Source: Erwinia sp050410775
Lineage (GTDB): Bacteria; Pseudomonadota; Gammaproteobacteria; Enterobacterales; Enterobacteriaceae
Assembly: GCF_050410775.1 (NCBI RefSeq)
Contig: NZ_CP191229.1
DNA length: 64,000 bases
Reading direction: 5' to 3' (one strand)
The notes under the pieces were generated by a model. The model worked only from the letters and a program-made list of their open reading frames with translations, was not told where the DNA came from and made no database searches. The translations under genes and the position numbers were made by a program. Shown one piece after another: positions 28,863 through 37,219 of this stretch (position 1 is the stretch's first letter; every line of letters begins with the position of its first letter).

Positions 28863-29546
28863 TTAGATCTGAGTGTGATGCTCAGCCCCAATGCCGCCAT
28901 AATCATTGATAATTCTCCAACTAAGATCGCCTGTTGTTATGCCTGTCGGAATATTAAAAATAACCGAAGCGCCCGGGGATACAAAACCACCTTCTGTGAT
29001 TTTTTTATTATTGATCCTGACAGACATAAAGTTTATAAAGTAAGCAGAGGGGTTGGTTACGGTTAATTTATTATTCTGCCTTGCCCACTTTAATTTCATT
29101 GCTTGTTGCTCCGGACCTTCGTCACTCAAGCTGTCAGGGCGATAGATCAGTTTTAACCGGGAACGGACGGCAATCTGTAGGGTATTGTCATTGGCATTGG
29201 ATTTTGACGGAATAGATTTAATATTTAGCCAGAAAAGGGACTCTTTATCTTGAGGCAGACTCCTCATGGTTCTGACTATTCGTAAAATGTTTTTTTGTTT
29301 ACTATCGAGACGGAATAATGGAGGGGTGACAATAAATGGGGTATTGTCTTTCAGCAAAGTGCCGGTGGCGTCCTCTATCCATGACTGAATAAGGAAAGGT
29401 GAGGCATCAGGGTTTTCAATGCTGATGGCATCTTCTTTTTTATCACCCTGGTAGATCATGCGGCTGCCGCCAATGATCACGCCTGCATTAACATTCATGG
29501 AGATAAAAAGAAAAACCAAGGTGAACAACAGTGAGATATTGCGCAT
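28863..29546 (-). CDS. Periplasmic fimbrial chaperone (PapD family)
   Basis: 227 residues from the ATG at 29546 (a TTG two codons earlier is possible). Folds pilins by donor-strand complementation and delivers them to the usher. A signal peptide (ending VNAG) is followed by two Ig-like domains; diagnostic pieces are RMIYQGDKKEDAISIEN, FIVTPPLFRLDSKQKNILRI and ESLFWLNIKSIPSK, with the conserved Arg and Lys of the subunit-anchoring site. It lies between pilin and usher genes; a terminator at 29568-29598 separates it from the pilin gene. Confidence 0.94.
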   Translation of the reverse strand: MRNISLLFTLVFLFISMNVNAGVIIGGSRMIYQGDKKEDAISIENPDASPFLIQSWIEDATGTLLKDNTPFIVTPPLFRLDSKQKNILRIVRTMRSLPQDKESLFWLNIKSIPSKSNANDNTLQIAVRSRLKLIYRPDSLSDEGPEQQAMKLKWARQNNKLTVTNPSAYFINFMSVRINNKKITEGGFVSPGASVIFNIPTGITTGDLSWRIINDYGGIGAEHHTQI

Positions 29547-29567
29547 TCTCAAACCTTACTATGACAG

Positions 29568-29598
29568 AAAAAAGCGCCACCCTGAACTCAGGGGGCGC
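29568..29598 (-). terminator. Attenuating terminator after the major pilin gene
   Basis: Stem GCGCC-CCCTGA / TCAGGG-T-GGCGC (29574-29598, one bulge) followed by six U residues on the minus strand. It is placed between pilin and chaperone genes, where such structures keep pilin mRNA far above that of the assembly genes. Confidence 0.85.
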
Positions 29599-29611
29599 CA
29601 GAAGTCACTTA

Positions 29612-30157
29612 TTAATAATTAACAGTGAAGGTTGCTACGGAATTGGCCGGACCTGGTGTGACCGTCGCTGCTTTCTGAATATAGCGGGCATAAAAATCCA
29701 GCGTATTGACGTTGTCGCCACTGGTCAGGGTGTAAGCCGCTGATTCTTCAAAAAGGGGTAAAATACCTGCTTTATCAGAGAGCTGAATACCAACGCCGGT
29801 AGCTACGTCAGTTTCTTCAGTCAGTGCCAGAGCGGTGTTATCGCCCGCGTAGGCAATACCATCAAATTTTACTTTCGCTGTTGATACTGTTTCCGGGCAA
29901 TCTTTCAGAAGGATGTTGAACTTCGTTGCGCTTGCGCTTCCACCTGCGGTAGATCCAACACCGGTGAAAGCACTTTTATGAACGTCCCCCATCGTCACAT
30001 CCATCGTTGTTGCGCCAGCACCGTCAAGATCGACGGTACAGGCTGCATCTATAATGTTCCCTTTGAAATTAATTGTGCCGTCAGCAGCCATCCCAGGCGC
30101 TGATGAGATAAGGCCCAATAAGGTTACTGCTGTCAGGGTTTTATTTAACTTTTTCAT
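29612..30157 (-). CDS. Major fimbrial subunit (type 1 pilin family)
   Basis: 181 residues from the ATG at 30157, preceded by AAGGAAG; an earlier in-frame ATG at 30187 overlaps this ribosome site and is rejected. A signal peptide (ending GMAA) precedes a mature pilin of about 158 residues with the expected Cys pair (AACTVD and LKDCPE), a donor-strand N-terminus (DGTINFKGNIIDAAC) and the C-terminal ATFTVNY beta-zipper with the penultimate Tyr. First gene of the fimbrial operon: pilin, chaperone, usher, adhesin. Confidence 0.93.
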   Translation of the reverse strand: MKKLNKTLTAVTLLGLISSAPGMAADGTINFKGNIIDAACTVDLDGAGATTMDVTMGDVHKSAFTGVGSTAGGSASATKFNILLKDCPETVSTAKVKFDGIAYAGDNTALALTEETDVATGVGIQLSDKAGILPLFEESAAYTLTSGDNVNTLDFYARYIQKAATVTPGPANSVATFTVNY

Positions 30158-30436
30158 TGTTTCTTCCTTTTTATTATTTCTATCCATTTACGATAAATTA
30201 TGACGAACGCCAAAATTATCGCGGCTTAATTCTTCTGCTACTTTTTGCAGAGCGACTAAGATAAACCAGGTTTCTATAATACCCGGCATGAATTTTTCCA
30301 GAATGATATAAGTTTTTCTCTTCACATTCTTACTTTAGATGATGCTTTGATTGAGTTTAGGTATGGGTGTTACTAATATGTAAAAATTTTTATGCTTCTG
30401 TACGGGCAGGGTTTTCAGGATGTAAACAGGATTTTT

Positions 30437-31012
30437 TTACGAGGTGGATAAAAACGTTGTGCTTAAGTATGCCACCAGAACTATCAGAATTAATGTGTTA
30501 ATGATGACGTAAATGAGTTTATTTTTTTCCGGACCGTTAATGTGGACATCATCTTCTGTCTCATTATCATTAGAGTGAGCAGCTTTTTCCTCCTGAATAA
30601 AGCTTAAGTTATCAATGTTTAATAATTTGTTTTTTTCACAGGTTCTTACTTTTAGTGTTTTGTTAAGCGTCAGACCTTTGTGAGGAACGGTGACTATAAA
30701 TTTTTCAGTCAGGCCGGTTTCTCTGAGCGCCTTTCTTAATATTGATATGTTTTGATAGTACGTATTCTGTGAAACAATGACACCTTTTTTCCCCCAAACT
30801 TCTTCAAAAAAAAATTCTCGTGAGATTATTTTGCCAGGATTCATGAGAAGTATCTGTAAGCACCTGCTTGCCGGTGCGTTGATGCTTGTTATTCTGGTGT
30901 TTTTATTGCGTTTTGTTATTAGTTGGTTTCTGTTGGGGTAAAAATATGTGTTGTCATTAATGATGAAAACTATATCTTCTCTGTAATGGTTAGTGATGGA
31001 TGTTTTTTTCAT
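30437..31012 (-). CDS. Membrane-anchored winged-helix regulator (ToxR/CadC type)
   Basis: 191 residues. An N-terminal OmpR/PhoB-type winged helix (about 15-120) with the family elements NPGKIISREFFFEEVWG and SQNTYYQNISILRKAL is followed by an acidic linker and one membrane helix close to the C-terminus (about 165-185, LIYVIINTLILIVLVAYL). There is almost no periplasmic domain, so any signal would be sensed through the helix or a partner protein. It lies upstream of the pilin gene in the same direction and is a likely regulator of the fimbrial and/or peptide genes (inference). Paralogue of the regulator at 31538-32254. Confidence 0.82.
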   Translation of the reverse strand: MKKTSITNHYREDIVFIINDNTYFYPNRNQLITKRNKNTRITSINAPASRCLQILLMNPGKIISREFFFEEVWGKKGVIVSQNTYYQNISILRKALRETGLTEKFIVTVPHKGLTLNKTLKVRTCEKNKLLNIDNLSFIQEEKAAHSNDNETEDDVHINGPEKNKLIYVIINTLILIVLVAYLSTTFLSTS

Positions 31013-31537
31013 ATTAACCTCTGGTTTGTTAAAAAATATTTAATTATATAAATATTAAATTCACAGCTATTTTTATGGGTAAGTGGAATTTATAAACTGT
31101 ATCATATAATCCATATGGTTATAGGAATAACACTGTGAAGTCCAGACAGGTCAATATGAATTTTGTTTTTCTTAAACTTAAATTGTATTATTTATACTTA
31201 AGGCTAATATGAATTTCTATCATGTATGTTATTTAACTGATTGAAATTTTGGCTTTTAATATTCACCTGATGCCATGTTATACTTATAAAGCTTATTGGC
31301 TTTTTCTGATTCTGGCACAATTGCGATGAGTCTGGCGATCGGAACAGCATAAGTTGAATAGTAAAATTCTCATCATTGCTGGAAAGGCGCTGTTTTACGC
31401 AGGATAAATTTGCTCAGCGAGCAATGCTCACAGATCATAACTATAGAGTAGTTATAAACTTCGCAATTGAGCCAGGTTGGCGGCCAGAAAGAAAATGTAT
31501 CATTAACATCATGACTAGCCTGATTACTTAATGATTG
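31013..31537. other. 0.5 kb AT-rich region between the two regulators
   Basis: No gene seen. Very AT-rich, probably holding the promoter of the regulator that starts at 31012 and suitable for silencing by nucleoid proteins such as H-NS (inference). Confidence 0.4.
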
Positions 31538-32254
31538 TCATTTTAAAAGCTGACATTCGCTCTTGGCAGGGAGGGGATTGCTGACATACTTTTTCAAGCT
31601 GATGTCCTGGGAAATTATAATGAGGCTAATTAATATTAACTGTTTGTTTAATTTTGGTAATTTGTATTTGATGTGCGCCAGTAATTTTATCGCTCTTATG
31701 CTCTTTTCTCTGACGATAAGGTTCAGATATGGGGGGTTACATATTGTTAATCCATCGCTATTTTGCTGCGCGCTTGTATGATCGCTAAGGACGGGAAGGG
31801 GCTTGCTCTGATCTTTCGTTTCGACTGAACAGGTATCGCTCTGAACTGAAAGAACGCTATCCTCTGGCATTTTCAATTTTACATTTATGTGAGTGTCGTG
31901 GGTATCCATATCGTGGCGACCGATTTCAATAGTCATGTTTTCTGTTAATATTAAGCCTTTTCGGGGTATAGTAATCAGCATGTTTTCACCTAGCCCAATT
32001 TTTTTTAGCGCTTTCCGCAAGATGGAAATGTTTTGATAAAATGTATTTGATGAAACATAACGGCCATTTTTATGCCAGACTTCATCCATGAACTCTTCCT
32101 GTCTGATAATCTCTCCCGGATTCTTAATTAGCTTAAGAAAACATAGTGCTGCGGGGTAATTGATGATAACTGAAGCGTTAGTATCCATCCTTGTTAATTT
32201 TTTTAGCAGCGGATCAAAACAAATATTTTTATTGATTATATATTTTCTTTTCAT
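31538..32254 (-). CDS. Winged-helix regulator, paralogue of the neighbouring ToxR/CadC-type protein
   Basis: 238 residues. An N-terminal OmpR/PhoB-type winged helix (about 10-115) carries NPGEIIRQEEFMDEVWH and SSNTFYQNISILRKAL, closely matching the regulator at 30437-31012. The central linker is polar and unstructured; a short hydrophobic stretch near residues 205-217 (QLILISLIIIS) may be a weak membrane anchor. Its target is unknown. The pair recalls ToxR/TcpP-like partner regulators, with the fimbrial operon downstream as the obvious candidate target. Confidence 0.75.
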   Translation of the reverse strand: MKRKYIINKNICFDPLLKKLTRMDTNASVIINYPAALCFLKLIKNPGEIIRQEEFMDEVWHKNGRYVSSNTFYQNISILRKALKKIGLGENMLITIPRKGLILTENMTIEIGRHDMDTHDTHINVKLKMPEDSVLSVQSDTCSVETKDQSKPLPVLSDHTSAQQNSDGLTICNPPYLNLIVREKSIRAIKLLAHIKYKLPKLNKQLILISLIIISQDISLKKYVSNPLPAKSECQLLK

Positions 32255-33020
32255 TTTTTCTTATCTGTCCAGTATTGTTTTATCAATTAATGATTTTAGA
32301 AATAACTTATCTCTTTTAAGTAAGGATGCCCCTGTGTTTCAAATTGTAACACTTAAGCCAATCATACTTCCTGTAACTCATAAACGGAATGCCTGTTATG
32401 AATTTTTCTATGCCAAAATTGTGATATTGCAGCATAATAACGATGCTTATAAATTAAATGAAACTGAACCAGAGTCTAACGCTATGATTTTATTGATGTG
32501 ATTCTGCAGGTTAAGGATATTTGCATCCATTTTTCAGACTGCTCAGAAGGGTTAATTGATAATATTATTTTATACGCTAACGTCGATAGCCGCTTGCCCC
32601 ATCAGCCTGTGTGGCTTAAGGCGTATCGCGGGGTGGGTTTGGACAGCCTTCAATATAAATTTGCAAAATGCACAATAGATAGCTGGTCTGTTACAGAAAA
32701 GAGAAAGTATGTTCAGGTAGCCAGGTCACTTTATTCTTAGCCTGAATACGTTTCAGGAATACCCTGAGTCTGTTTGCTTGTCCCGCATGGATGGGGTGAT
32801 AAAGAGAATGTTGGGGAAGAGATGAATATGAAATGTGCTGAGCGCCAATATTGCCAGCTGGCTGAAGAGGCTAATGTCAGTGATGCACGATGTCTGGACC
32901 TGGCAGAAACGAACGCTCAGGTATGAGGCAGGGATAAGGAATGGAAGCCTGAAAGTCAACGGGAAGAGGCCGGTGGCCCAGAAATGCAAAAACCCGCCGT
33001 AAGGCGGGTTCTTTAAATGA
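32255..33020. other. 0.77 kb between the regulator and tRNA-Phe, possible gene remnants
   Basis: Two plus-strand frames, 32160-32501 and 32498-32740, abut and could be one gene broken by a frameshift, but I recognise no family. A further small frame (about 32822-32926, MNMKCAERQYCQLAEE) also has no family. No integrase or attachment-site copy is visible on this 3' side of the tRNA. Confidence 0.35.
32987..33010 (-). terminator. Terminator of the tRNA-Phe gene
   Basis: 8-bp perfect stem AACCCGCC / GGCGGGTT (32991-32998 with 33003-33010) and U-rich tail on the minus strand, 11 bases after the tRNA 3' end. Confidence 0.85.
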
Positions 33021-33096
33021 TGGTGCCCGGACTCGGAATCGAACCAAGGACACGGGGATTTTCAATCCCCTGCTCTACCGACTGAGCTATCCGGGC
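33021..33096 (-). tRNA. tRNA-Phe (anticodon GAA)
   Basis: 76 bases with encoded CCA. On the minus strand it starts GCCCGGATAGCTC, pairs with the 3' acceptor GAGTCCGGGC, has the anticodon stem-loop GGGGATTGAAAATCCCC and the T-loop GGTTCGATTCC. It occupies the position of E. coli pheU next to yjdC. The 3' end points towards the accessory region. Confidence 0.97.
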
Positions 33097-33163
33097 AACG
33101 GGGCGCATTAAACCGTAAAGGCGGCCTGCCGTCAACGGGTTTGTCACAGAAAGTGGCTAAACC

Positions 33164-33198
33164 CGCACTGACTGCCTGCTTTTCAGTCAGTCAGTGCG
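33164..33198. terminator. 11-bp inverted repeat downstream of yjdC
   Basis: CGCACTGACTG (33164-33174) pairs perfectly with CAGTCAGTGCG (33188-33198), with a 13-base loop. It is just past the yjdC stop; there is no U-tract, so its role as a terminator is uncertain. Confidence 0.45.
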
Positions 33199-33206
33199 AA
33201 ACTTGT

Positions 33207-33785
33207 TCAGGTCAGTGCGCCGTTTTTGCGACACAGCGCGAAGCTCAATACGTCTTCCGCCAGCGTGCGGGCTGTTTCCACTTCCTGCACTCGGCGTTTG
33301 ACCAGCAGGCGGCTGAGGCAGCCTTCCAGAATCAGCTCCATCTGATGCGCGACCAGCTCGGGATTATCAGTACCCAGCTCGGTCAGCAGATCGTGCGTGT
33401 ATTGCCACGAGGCGCGCTTTTGCTGTTCGGCAACCTGATGAACAGGATGGTCGGGCTGGGGGTAAAAGCTACAGGCGGCAATAAACAGACAGCCGGGATA
33501 GCGATTATTGTTCACGGCTTCAGCCAGCACCTGATAGCGCGCCAGCAGCTTCTGCTCCGCGTTCAGCGTCTCGTCGAGCAGCAGTTTGCGACGCCAGATG
33601 TCAATCTGCTGGCTGTGATAGCGCAGGGCGTCGTAGAGCAGCGCCTCGCGGTCAGGCCAGAAGCGTTTCAAATCCTGCTCTTCACACTGTACCTCTTTTG
33701 CCATCATGGCGAATGAGGTGGTGGGAGCCAGGCCATTTTGCTCAAGGATGTTTAGCGCATGCTCGAGTACCTGTTCACGTTGCAA
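33207..33785 (-). CDS. yjdC: TetR-family regulator YjdC
   Basis: 192 residues. The start is taken as TTG at 33785, because the protein then begins MQREQV like E. coli YjdC (MQREDV) and GAGGTG lies six bases upstream; the GTG at 33794 is itself part of that ribosome site. The N-terminal TetR helix-turn-helix (about 1-50, reading into RFWPDREALLYDALRY) is followed by a ligand-binding helical domain with YPGCLFIAACSFYP and LEGCLSRLLV. Position between tRNA-Phe and dsbD matches E. coli. Target genes unknown. Confidence 0.9.
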   Translation of the reverse strand: MQREQVLEHALNILEQNGLAPTTSFAMMAKEVQCEEQDLKRFWPDREALLYDALRYHSQQIDIWRRKLLLDETLNAEQKLLARYQVLAEAVNNNRYPGCLFIAACSFYPQPDHPVHQVAEQQKRASWQYTHDLLTELGTDNPELVAHQMELILEGCLSRLLVKRRVQEVETARTLAEDVLSFALCRKNGALT

Positions 33786-33846
33786 GTGGATCACCTCTTG
33801 TCTGCATTTTTCACATCTTAGCCCGAAAGTCGTTTTCCAGTGTCGT

Positions 33847-35580
33847 TTACTGCGCCAGTTTCTGCAAATGCTGCTGAAAAGCAGGGGCCTTCATAAAGCC
33901 CGTCACCCGGGAGTGTGGGATCTCCTTCCCGGCGGCATCAAAAAACAGGATCGTCGGCAGGCCAAGAACCTGTAGGCGGTTAAGTAATTCACTGTCACGC
34001 GGACCGTTGCTTGTCACGTCCGCCTGAAGCAGCTGCATATTGCTCAGTGAGGCCTGAACCCGGGGATCGCTGAAGGTATATTTTTCAAACTCTTTGCAGG
34101 CAACACACCAGTCAGCGTAGAGATCGAGCATCGTGATTCTGCCCCGGCTCTGAGCCAGGGCGGCATCCAGCTCTGCGCTATCCGCCACGCGGTCAAATGT
34201 CAGATGAGCGATGCTCTGGTGGGAAGCCGGCTCGTCAAAGGCCCAGTCCTGAAGAGGGCGTGCCGCGACCAGCGCAGCGGCAAACAGCACGATCTGGCCC
34301 AGCCGCAGCCAGCCGTTAGAAGATTTCAGGCTGATAAAGGCCCAGGCAAAAAAGGCCACCCCCAGCGCGCTCCAGAGACGCAGCCCCCAGACTTCGCCGG
34401 TAAGGCGTTCAAGCAGGAAAACCGGCAGGGCAAGGATCACAAAGCCGAAACCTTCCTTGACGGTCTGCATCCAGACGCCGCGCTTCGGCAGCAGGCGGTT
34501 GCCGAATACGGTAACGGCAATCAGCGGCAGGCCCATGCCCAGCGCGTAAAGCCAGAGCGTACCCGCACCGGCCAGCATGTCCCCGCTCTGGGCAATGTAA
34601 AGCAGAATAGCGCTCAGCGGCGCGGTGGTGCAGGGCGAGCAAATCAGACCGGCAAGCGCGCCCATCAGGAACACCCCCGGCAGTGAACCGCCTTTCTGAC
34701 GATTGCTCCACAGCGTGAGGCGCGTTTGCAGCGACGAAGGCAGCTGCAGGCTGAACAGGCCAAACATGGAGAGGGCCAGCAGGATAAACAGCGCGGAGAG
34801 CCCAATAAGCACGACGGGCGCCTGCAAGGCGGCCTGGAAACGTAATCCAGCCGCTGCCACGACGATCCCCATTACCGTATAGGTGAGCGCCATACCCTGC
34901 ACGTAGACCATCGCCAGCATAAAGAGACGGCCCGTTGGGTAGCTGCGGTTACCGCCAAGGATGATGCCGGAGATCAGGGGATACATCGGCAGGACGCAGG
35001 GCGTAAAGGCTACGCCGATGCCGATAAGCAGCGCCCACAGCGGCGAAAAAGGCAGGTCATGTGCGGGCGCGGCGGTTAATCCTGACGAAGCCGAAGCCGA
35101 AGCCGAAGCCGAAGCCGGAACCTCCGTTGACGCCCTGGCGGCTGCAACCTCATCTAACGGGATAGTTCGCGTCTCCGGCGGATAGCAGAAGCCTGCCGCC
35201 GCGCAGCCTTGCCAGGTGACCGTCACCGTCGCGCCCTGATTCGCCTGGCGCAGCGTCAGCGGCAAGGTCAGGCTTTCAGGAAAAATCTCCGTTTTGCCAT
35301 AGAACTCATCCTCGTGCGCTTTTCCTGGCGGTAACTGCCAGTCAGCAAGCTGCGCGCCCTGCGCGCTGATTTTGAACTGTTGGCGGTAGAGATAGTAGCC
35401 GGGCTTCACCTGCCAGCTCAGGGTCAGCCGATCGGCCTGCTGGGTAAAATCGAAGGCAAAGGCCTGACTGACCGGGACAAACTGGCTGCTGCTGCTCTGC
35501 CCGAATAGCGAAGCATTCGCGCTGCTGCCAGCAAGGGCAGCAAGCAGCAGAAAAATAAGTGTTGTGATGCGCTGGGCCAT
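33847..35580 (-). CDS. dsbD: Thiol:disulfide interchange protein DsbD
   Basis: 577 residues from the ATG at 35580, which gives MAQRIT as in E. coli; the frame runs further upstream without a plausible start. Carries electrons from cytoplasmic thioredoxin to periplasmic DsbC/DsbG and the cytochrome c system. A signal peptide (to NAS) leads to the alpha domain with its Cys pair (QGCAAAGFCYPP), eight membrane helices with the redox Cys in FTPCVLPMYP and ICSPCTTAPL, and a thioredoxin-like gamma domain with WCVACKEF. The alpha-to-membrane linker contains an Ala-Ser repeat encoded by a hexanucleotide array (35087-35116). Confidence 0.96.
   Translation of the reverse strand: MAQRITTLIFLLLAALAGSSANASLFGQSSSSQFVPVSQAFAFDFTQQADRLTLSWQVKPGYYLYRQQFKISAQGAQLADWQLPPGKAHEDEFYGKTEIFPESLTLPLTLRQANQGATVTVTWQGCAAAGFCYPPETRTIPLDEVAAARASTEVPASASASASASSGLTAAPAHDLPFSPLWALLIGIGVAFTPCVLPMYPLISGIILGGNRSYPTGRLFMLAMVYVQGMALTYTVMGIVVAAAGLRFQAALQAPVVLIGLSALFILLALSMFGLFSLQLPSSLQTRLTLWSNRQKGGSLPGVFLMGALAGLICSPCTTAPLSAILLYIAQSGDMLAGAGTLWLYALGMGLPLIAVTVFGNRLLPKRGVWMQTVKEGFGFVILALPVFLLERLTGEVWGLRLWSALGVAFFAWAFISLKSSNGWLRLGQIVLFAAALVAARPLQDWAFDEPASHQSIAHLTFDRVADSAELDAALAQSRGRITMLDLYADWCVACKEFEKYTFSDPRVQASLSNMQLLQADVTSNGPRDSELLNRLQVLGLPTILFFDAAGKEIPHSRVTGFMKAPAFQQHLQKLAQ
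35087..35116. repeat. Hexanucleotide microsatellite (GAAGCC)5 in dsbD
   Basis: Five exact copies. On the coding (minus) strand they encode alternating Ser and Ala in the linker between the alpha and membrane domains. Gain or loss of a unit would keep the frame. Confidence 0.93.
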
Positions 35581-35746
35581 AAAAGATAACCGCTCTTTCC
35601 ATGTTGAACTGACTGAATCAAACGTCCGGAGAAATAAGGCATGGCAGTATGCCCCTGCGTAATCCTTATACGGACAGCGCAGACTATACCATGCAGAGGT
35701 AGCCGCAGATCTTTCAGGTTGTAACCGGGATGACGGAGGATGATGA

Positions 35747-35782
35747 CCTTCATGGCGGCAGCGACCGCGACCGCCGTGAAGG
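35747..35782 (-). terminator. Long imperfect hairpin downstream of dcuA
   Basis: CCTTCATGGCGG (35747-35758) pairs with CCGCCGTGAAGG (35771-35782) with one mismatch. It follows the dcuA stop on the minus strand and lies in the dcuA-dsbD gap where E. coli has cutA. No U-tract. Confidence 0.45.
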
Positions 35783-35799
35783 CAGGGAAGGATCAACCG

Positions 35800-37101
35800 T
35801 CAGAGGATCAGGTGACCAAAGACGAAGCCAAAAATCACCGAGAGGATAATCGCCAGGGTACCGGGGATAATAAAAGAGTGATTGAAGACAAATTTGCCGA
35901 TGCGGGTTGTGCCGGTGTCATCCATCTCCACCGCCGCCAGCAGAGTGGGATAGGTGGGGAGGACAAACAGCGCGGATACCGCAGCAAATGAGGCGACGGC
36001 GGTCACGGGAGAGACGCCGAGCAGCAGTGCCGCTGGCATCAGCGCTTTGGTGGTGGCGGCCTGGGAGTAAAGCAGCGTGGAGGCAAAGAACAGCACGACC
36101 GCCAGCATCCACGGGAAGTCGGTGAGCAGCTCCCCGGCGAACTGCTGAATTTCAGTGATGTGCGCCTTCACGAAGGTATCTCCCAGCCAGGCCACGCCCA
36201 GCACGCAGATACAGGCGCTCATGCCGGACTTAAAGGTGCTGGCTGACAGGATTCTGGCGGTATCCACTTTACAGATCAGGCAGATCAGCGCGGCGATAGT
36301 CAGCATAAACACCACAATGGCTTCATTGCGGGGCAGAACCGGGTTGGTAATCAGGCCGACGGCATCGCTGATGGCCGTAGCGTAGAGCACGACGGCAACA
36401 ATCCCGATTAAAAACAGCAAGACGGAACGCTTTGCCCCAGGCTTTTCTTCAAATACGCTGGCCCCGCGCAGCGAGACTTCACCCTTCGCCAGGCGCGCCT
36501 GATAGACCGGATCGTCCTTCAGCTCTTTCCCCAGAAAATTGGTAACCAGTGCCGCGATAAAAATGGCGACCATGGTTGAAGGAATAGAAACCGCAAGCAG
36601 GGCGAGATAACTGATTCCCTTTGGCTCAAGTATCCCGGCAAGGAACACCACGGCTGCTGAAATCGGCGACGCGGTAATGGCAATTTGCGAGGCGACGACG
36701 GCAATAGAAAGCGGCCGGGAAGGGCGTACGCCCTGCTCTTTAGCCACCTCGGCGATAACCGGCAAAGTGGAAAACGCCGTATGACCGGTACCGGCCAGAA
36801 GCGTCATGCTGTAGGTCACCAGCGGGGCGAGAAAGGTAATGTAGCGGGGATGCCGGCGCAGCAGTCGTTCCGCCAGGCTGACCAGATAATCCATGCCGCC
36901 CGCGACCTGCATCGCCGCAATCGCGGCTATCACACTCATGATAATTTCGATGACGTCAAAGGGGATGGCGCCAGGCGGGATTTGAAAGCCCAGCGTCAGG
37001 ATCAGTATCCCCACACCGCCCGCAAAGCCGATGCCGATACCGCCCAGGCGGGCACCCAGGTAGATCGCCAGAAGAACAATAATTAACTCCGGCACGATCA
37101 T
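35800..37101 (-). CDS. dcuA: Anaerobic C4-dicarboxylate antiporter DcuA
   Basis: 433 residues, full length. Inner-membrane exchanger of aspartate, fumarate, malate and succinate. Starts MIVPELIIVLLAIYLGARLG and has the characteristic MQVAGGMDYLV, LLAGTGHTAFSTLPVI and QAATTKALMPAALLLGV segments among about ten membrane helices. AAGGAG precedes the ATG. It follows aspA in the same direction, as in E. coli, so aspartate uptake, deamination to fumarate and succinate export are encoded side by side and act with FrdABCD. Confidence 0.96.
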   Translation of the reverse strand: MIVPELIIVLLAIYLGARLGGIGIGFAGGVGILILTLGFQIPPGAIPFDVIEIIMSVIAAIAAMQVAGGMDYLVSLAERLLRRHPRYITFLAPLVTYSMTLLAGTGHTAFSTLPVIAEVAKEQGVRPSRPLSIAVVASQIAITASPISAAVVFLAGILEPKGISYLALLAVSIPSTMVAIFIAALVTNFLGKELKDDPVYQARLAKGEVSLRGASVFEEKPGAKRSVLLFLIGIVAVVLYATAISDAVGLITNPVLPRNEAIVVFMLTIAALICLICKVDTARILSASTFKSGMSACICVLGVAWLGDTFVKAHITEIQQFAGELLTDFPWMLAVVLFFASTLLYSQAATTKALMPAALLLGVSPVTAVASFAAVSALFVLPTYPTLLAAVEMDDTGTTRIGKFVFNHSFIIPGTLAIILSVIFGFVFGHLIL

Positions 37102-37160
37102 GGTTTTCTCCTTAAGTATTTTTGAAAACTAAACGTTAAAAATATGTAGGCCGCGCCATT

Positions 37161-37196
37161 AAAAAAGGCGCATCGTTATGGAAACCGGCGCGCCTT
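37161..37196 (-). terminator. Intrinsic terminator between aspA and dcuA
   Basis: 7-bp stem AAGGCGC / GCGCCTT (37165-37171 with 37190-37196) and a U6 tract on the minus strand. dcuA expression therefore depends on read-through or its own promoter. Confidence 0.75.
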
Positions 37197-37219
37197 AATC
37201 AGGTCAGGATGTGCTGCTG

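Noticed and set aside
32498..32740. 80-residue frame near tRNA-Phe as a real gene
   Set aside because: GTG start without a ribosome site and no recognised family; at best half of a frameshifted remnant.
33021..33045. Direct repeat of the tRNA-Phe 3' end within the window as an attachment site
   Set aside because: No second copy of the last 15-20 bases was found by eye anywhere in 1-33000.
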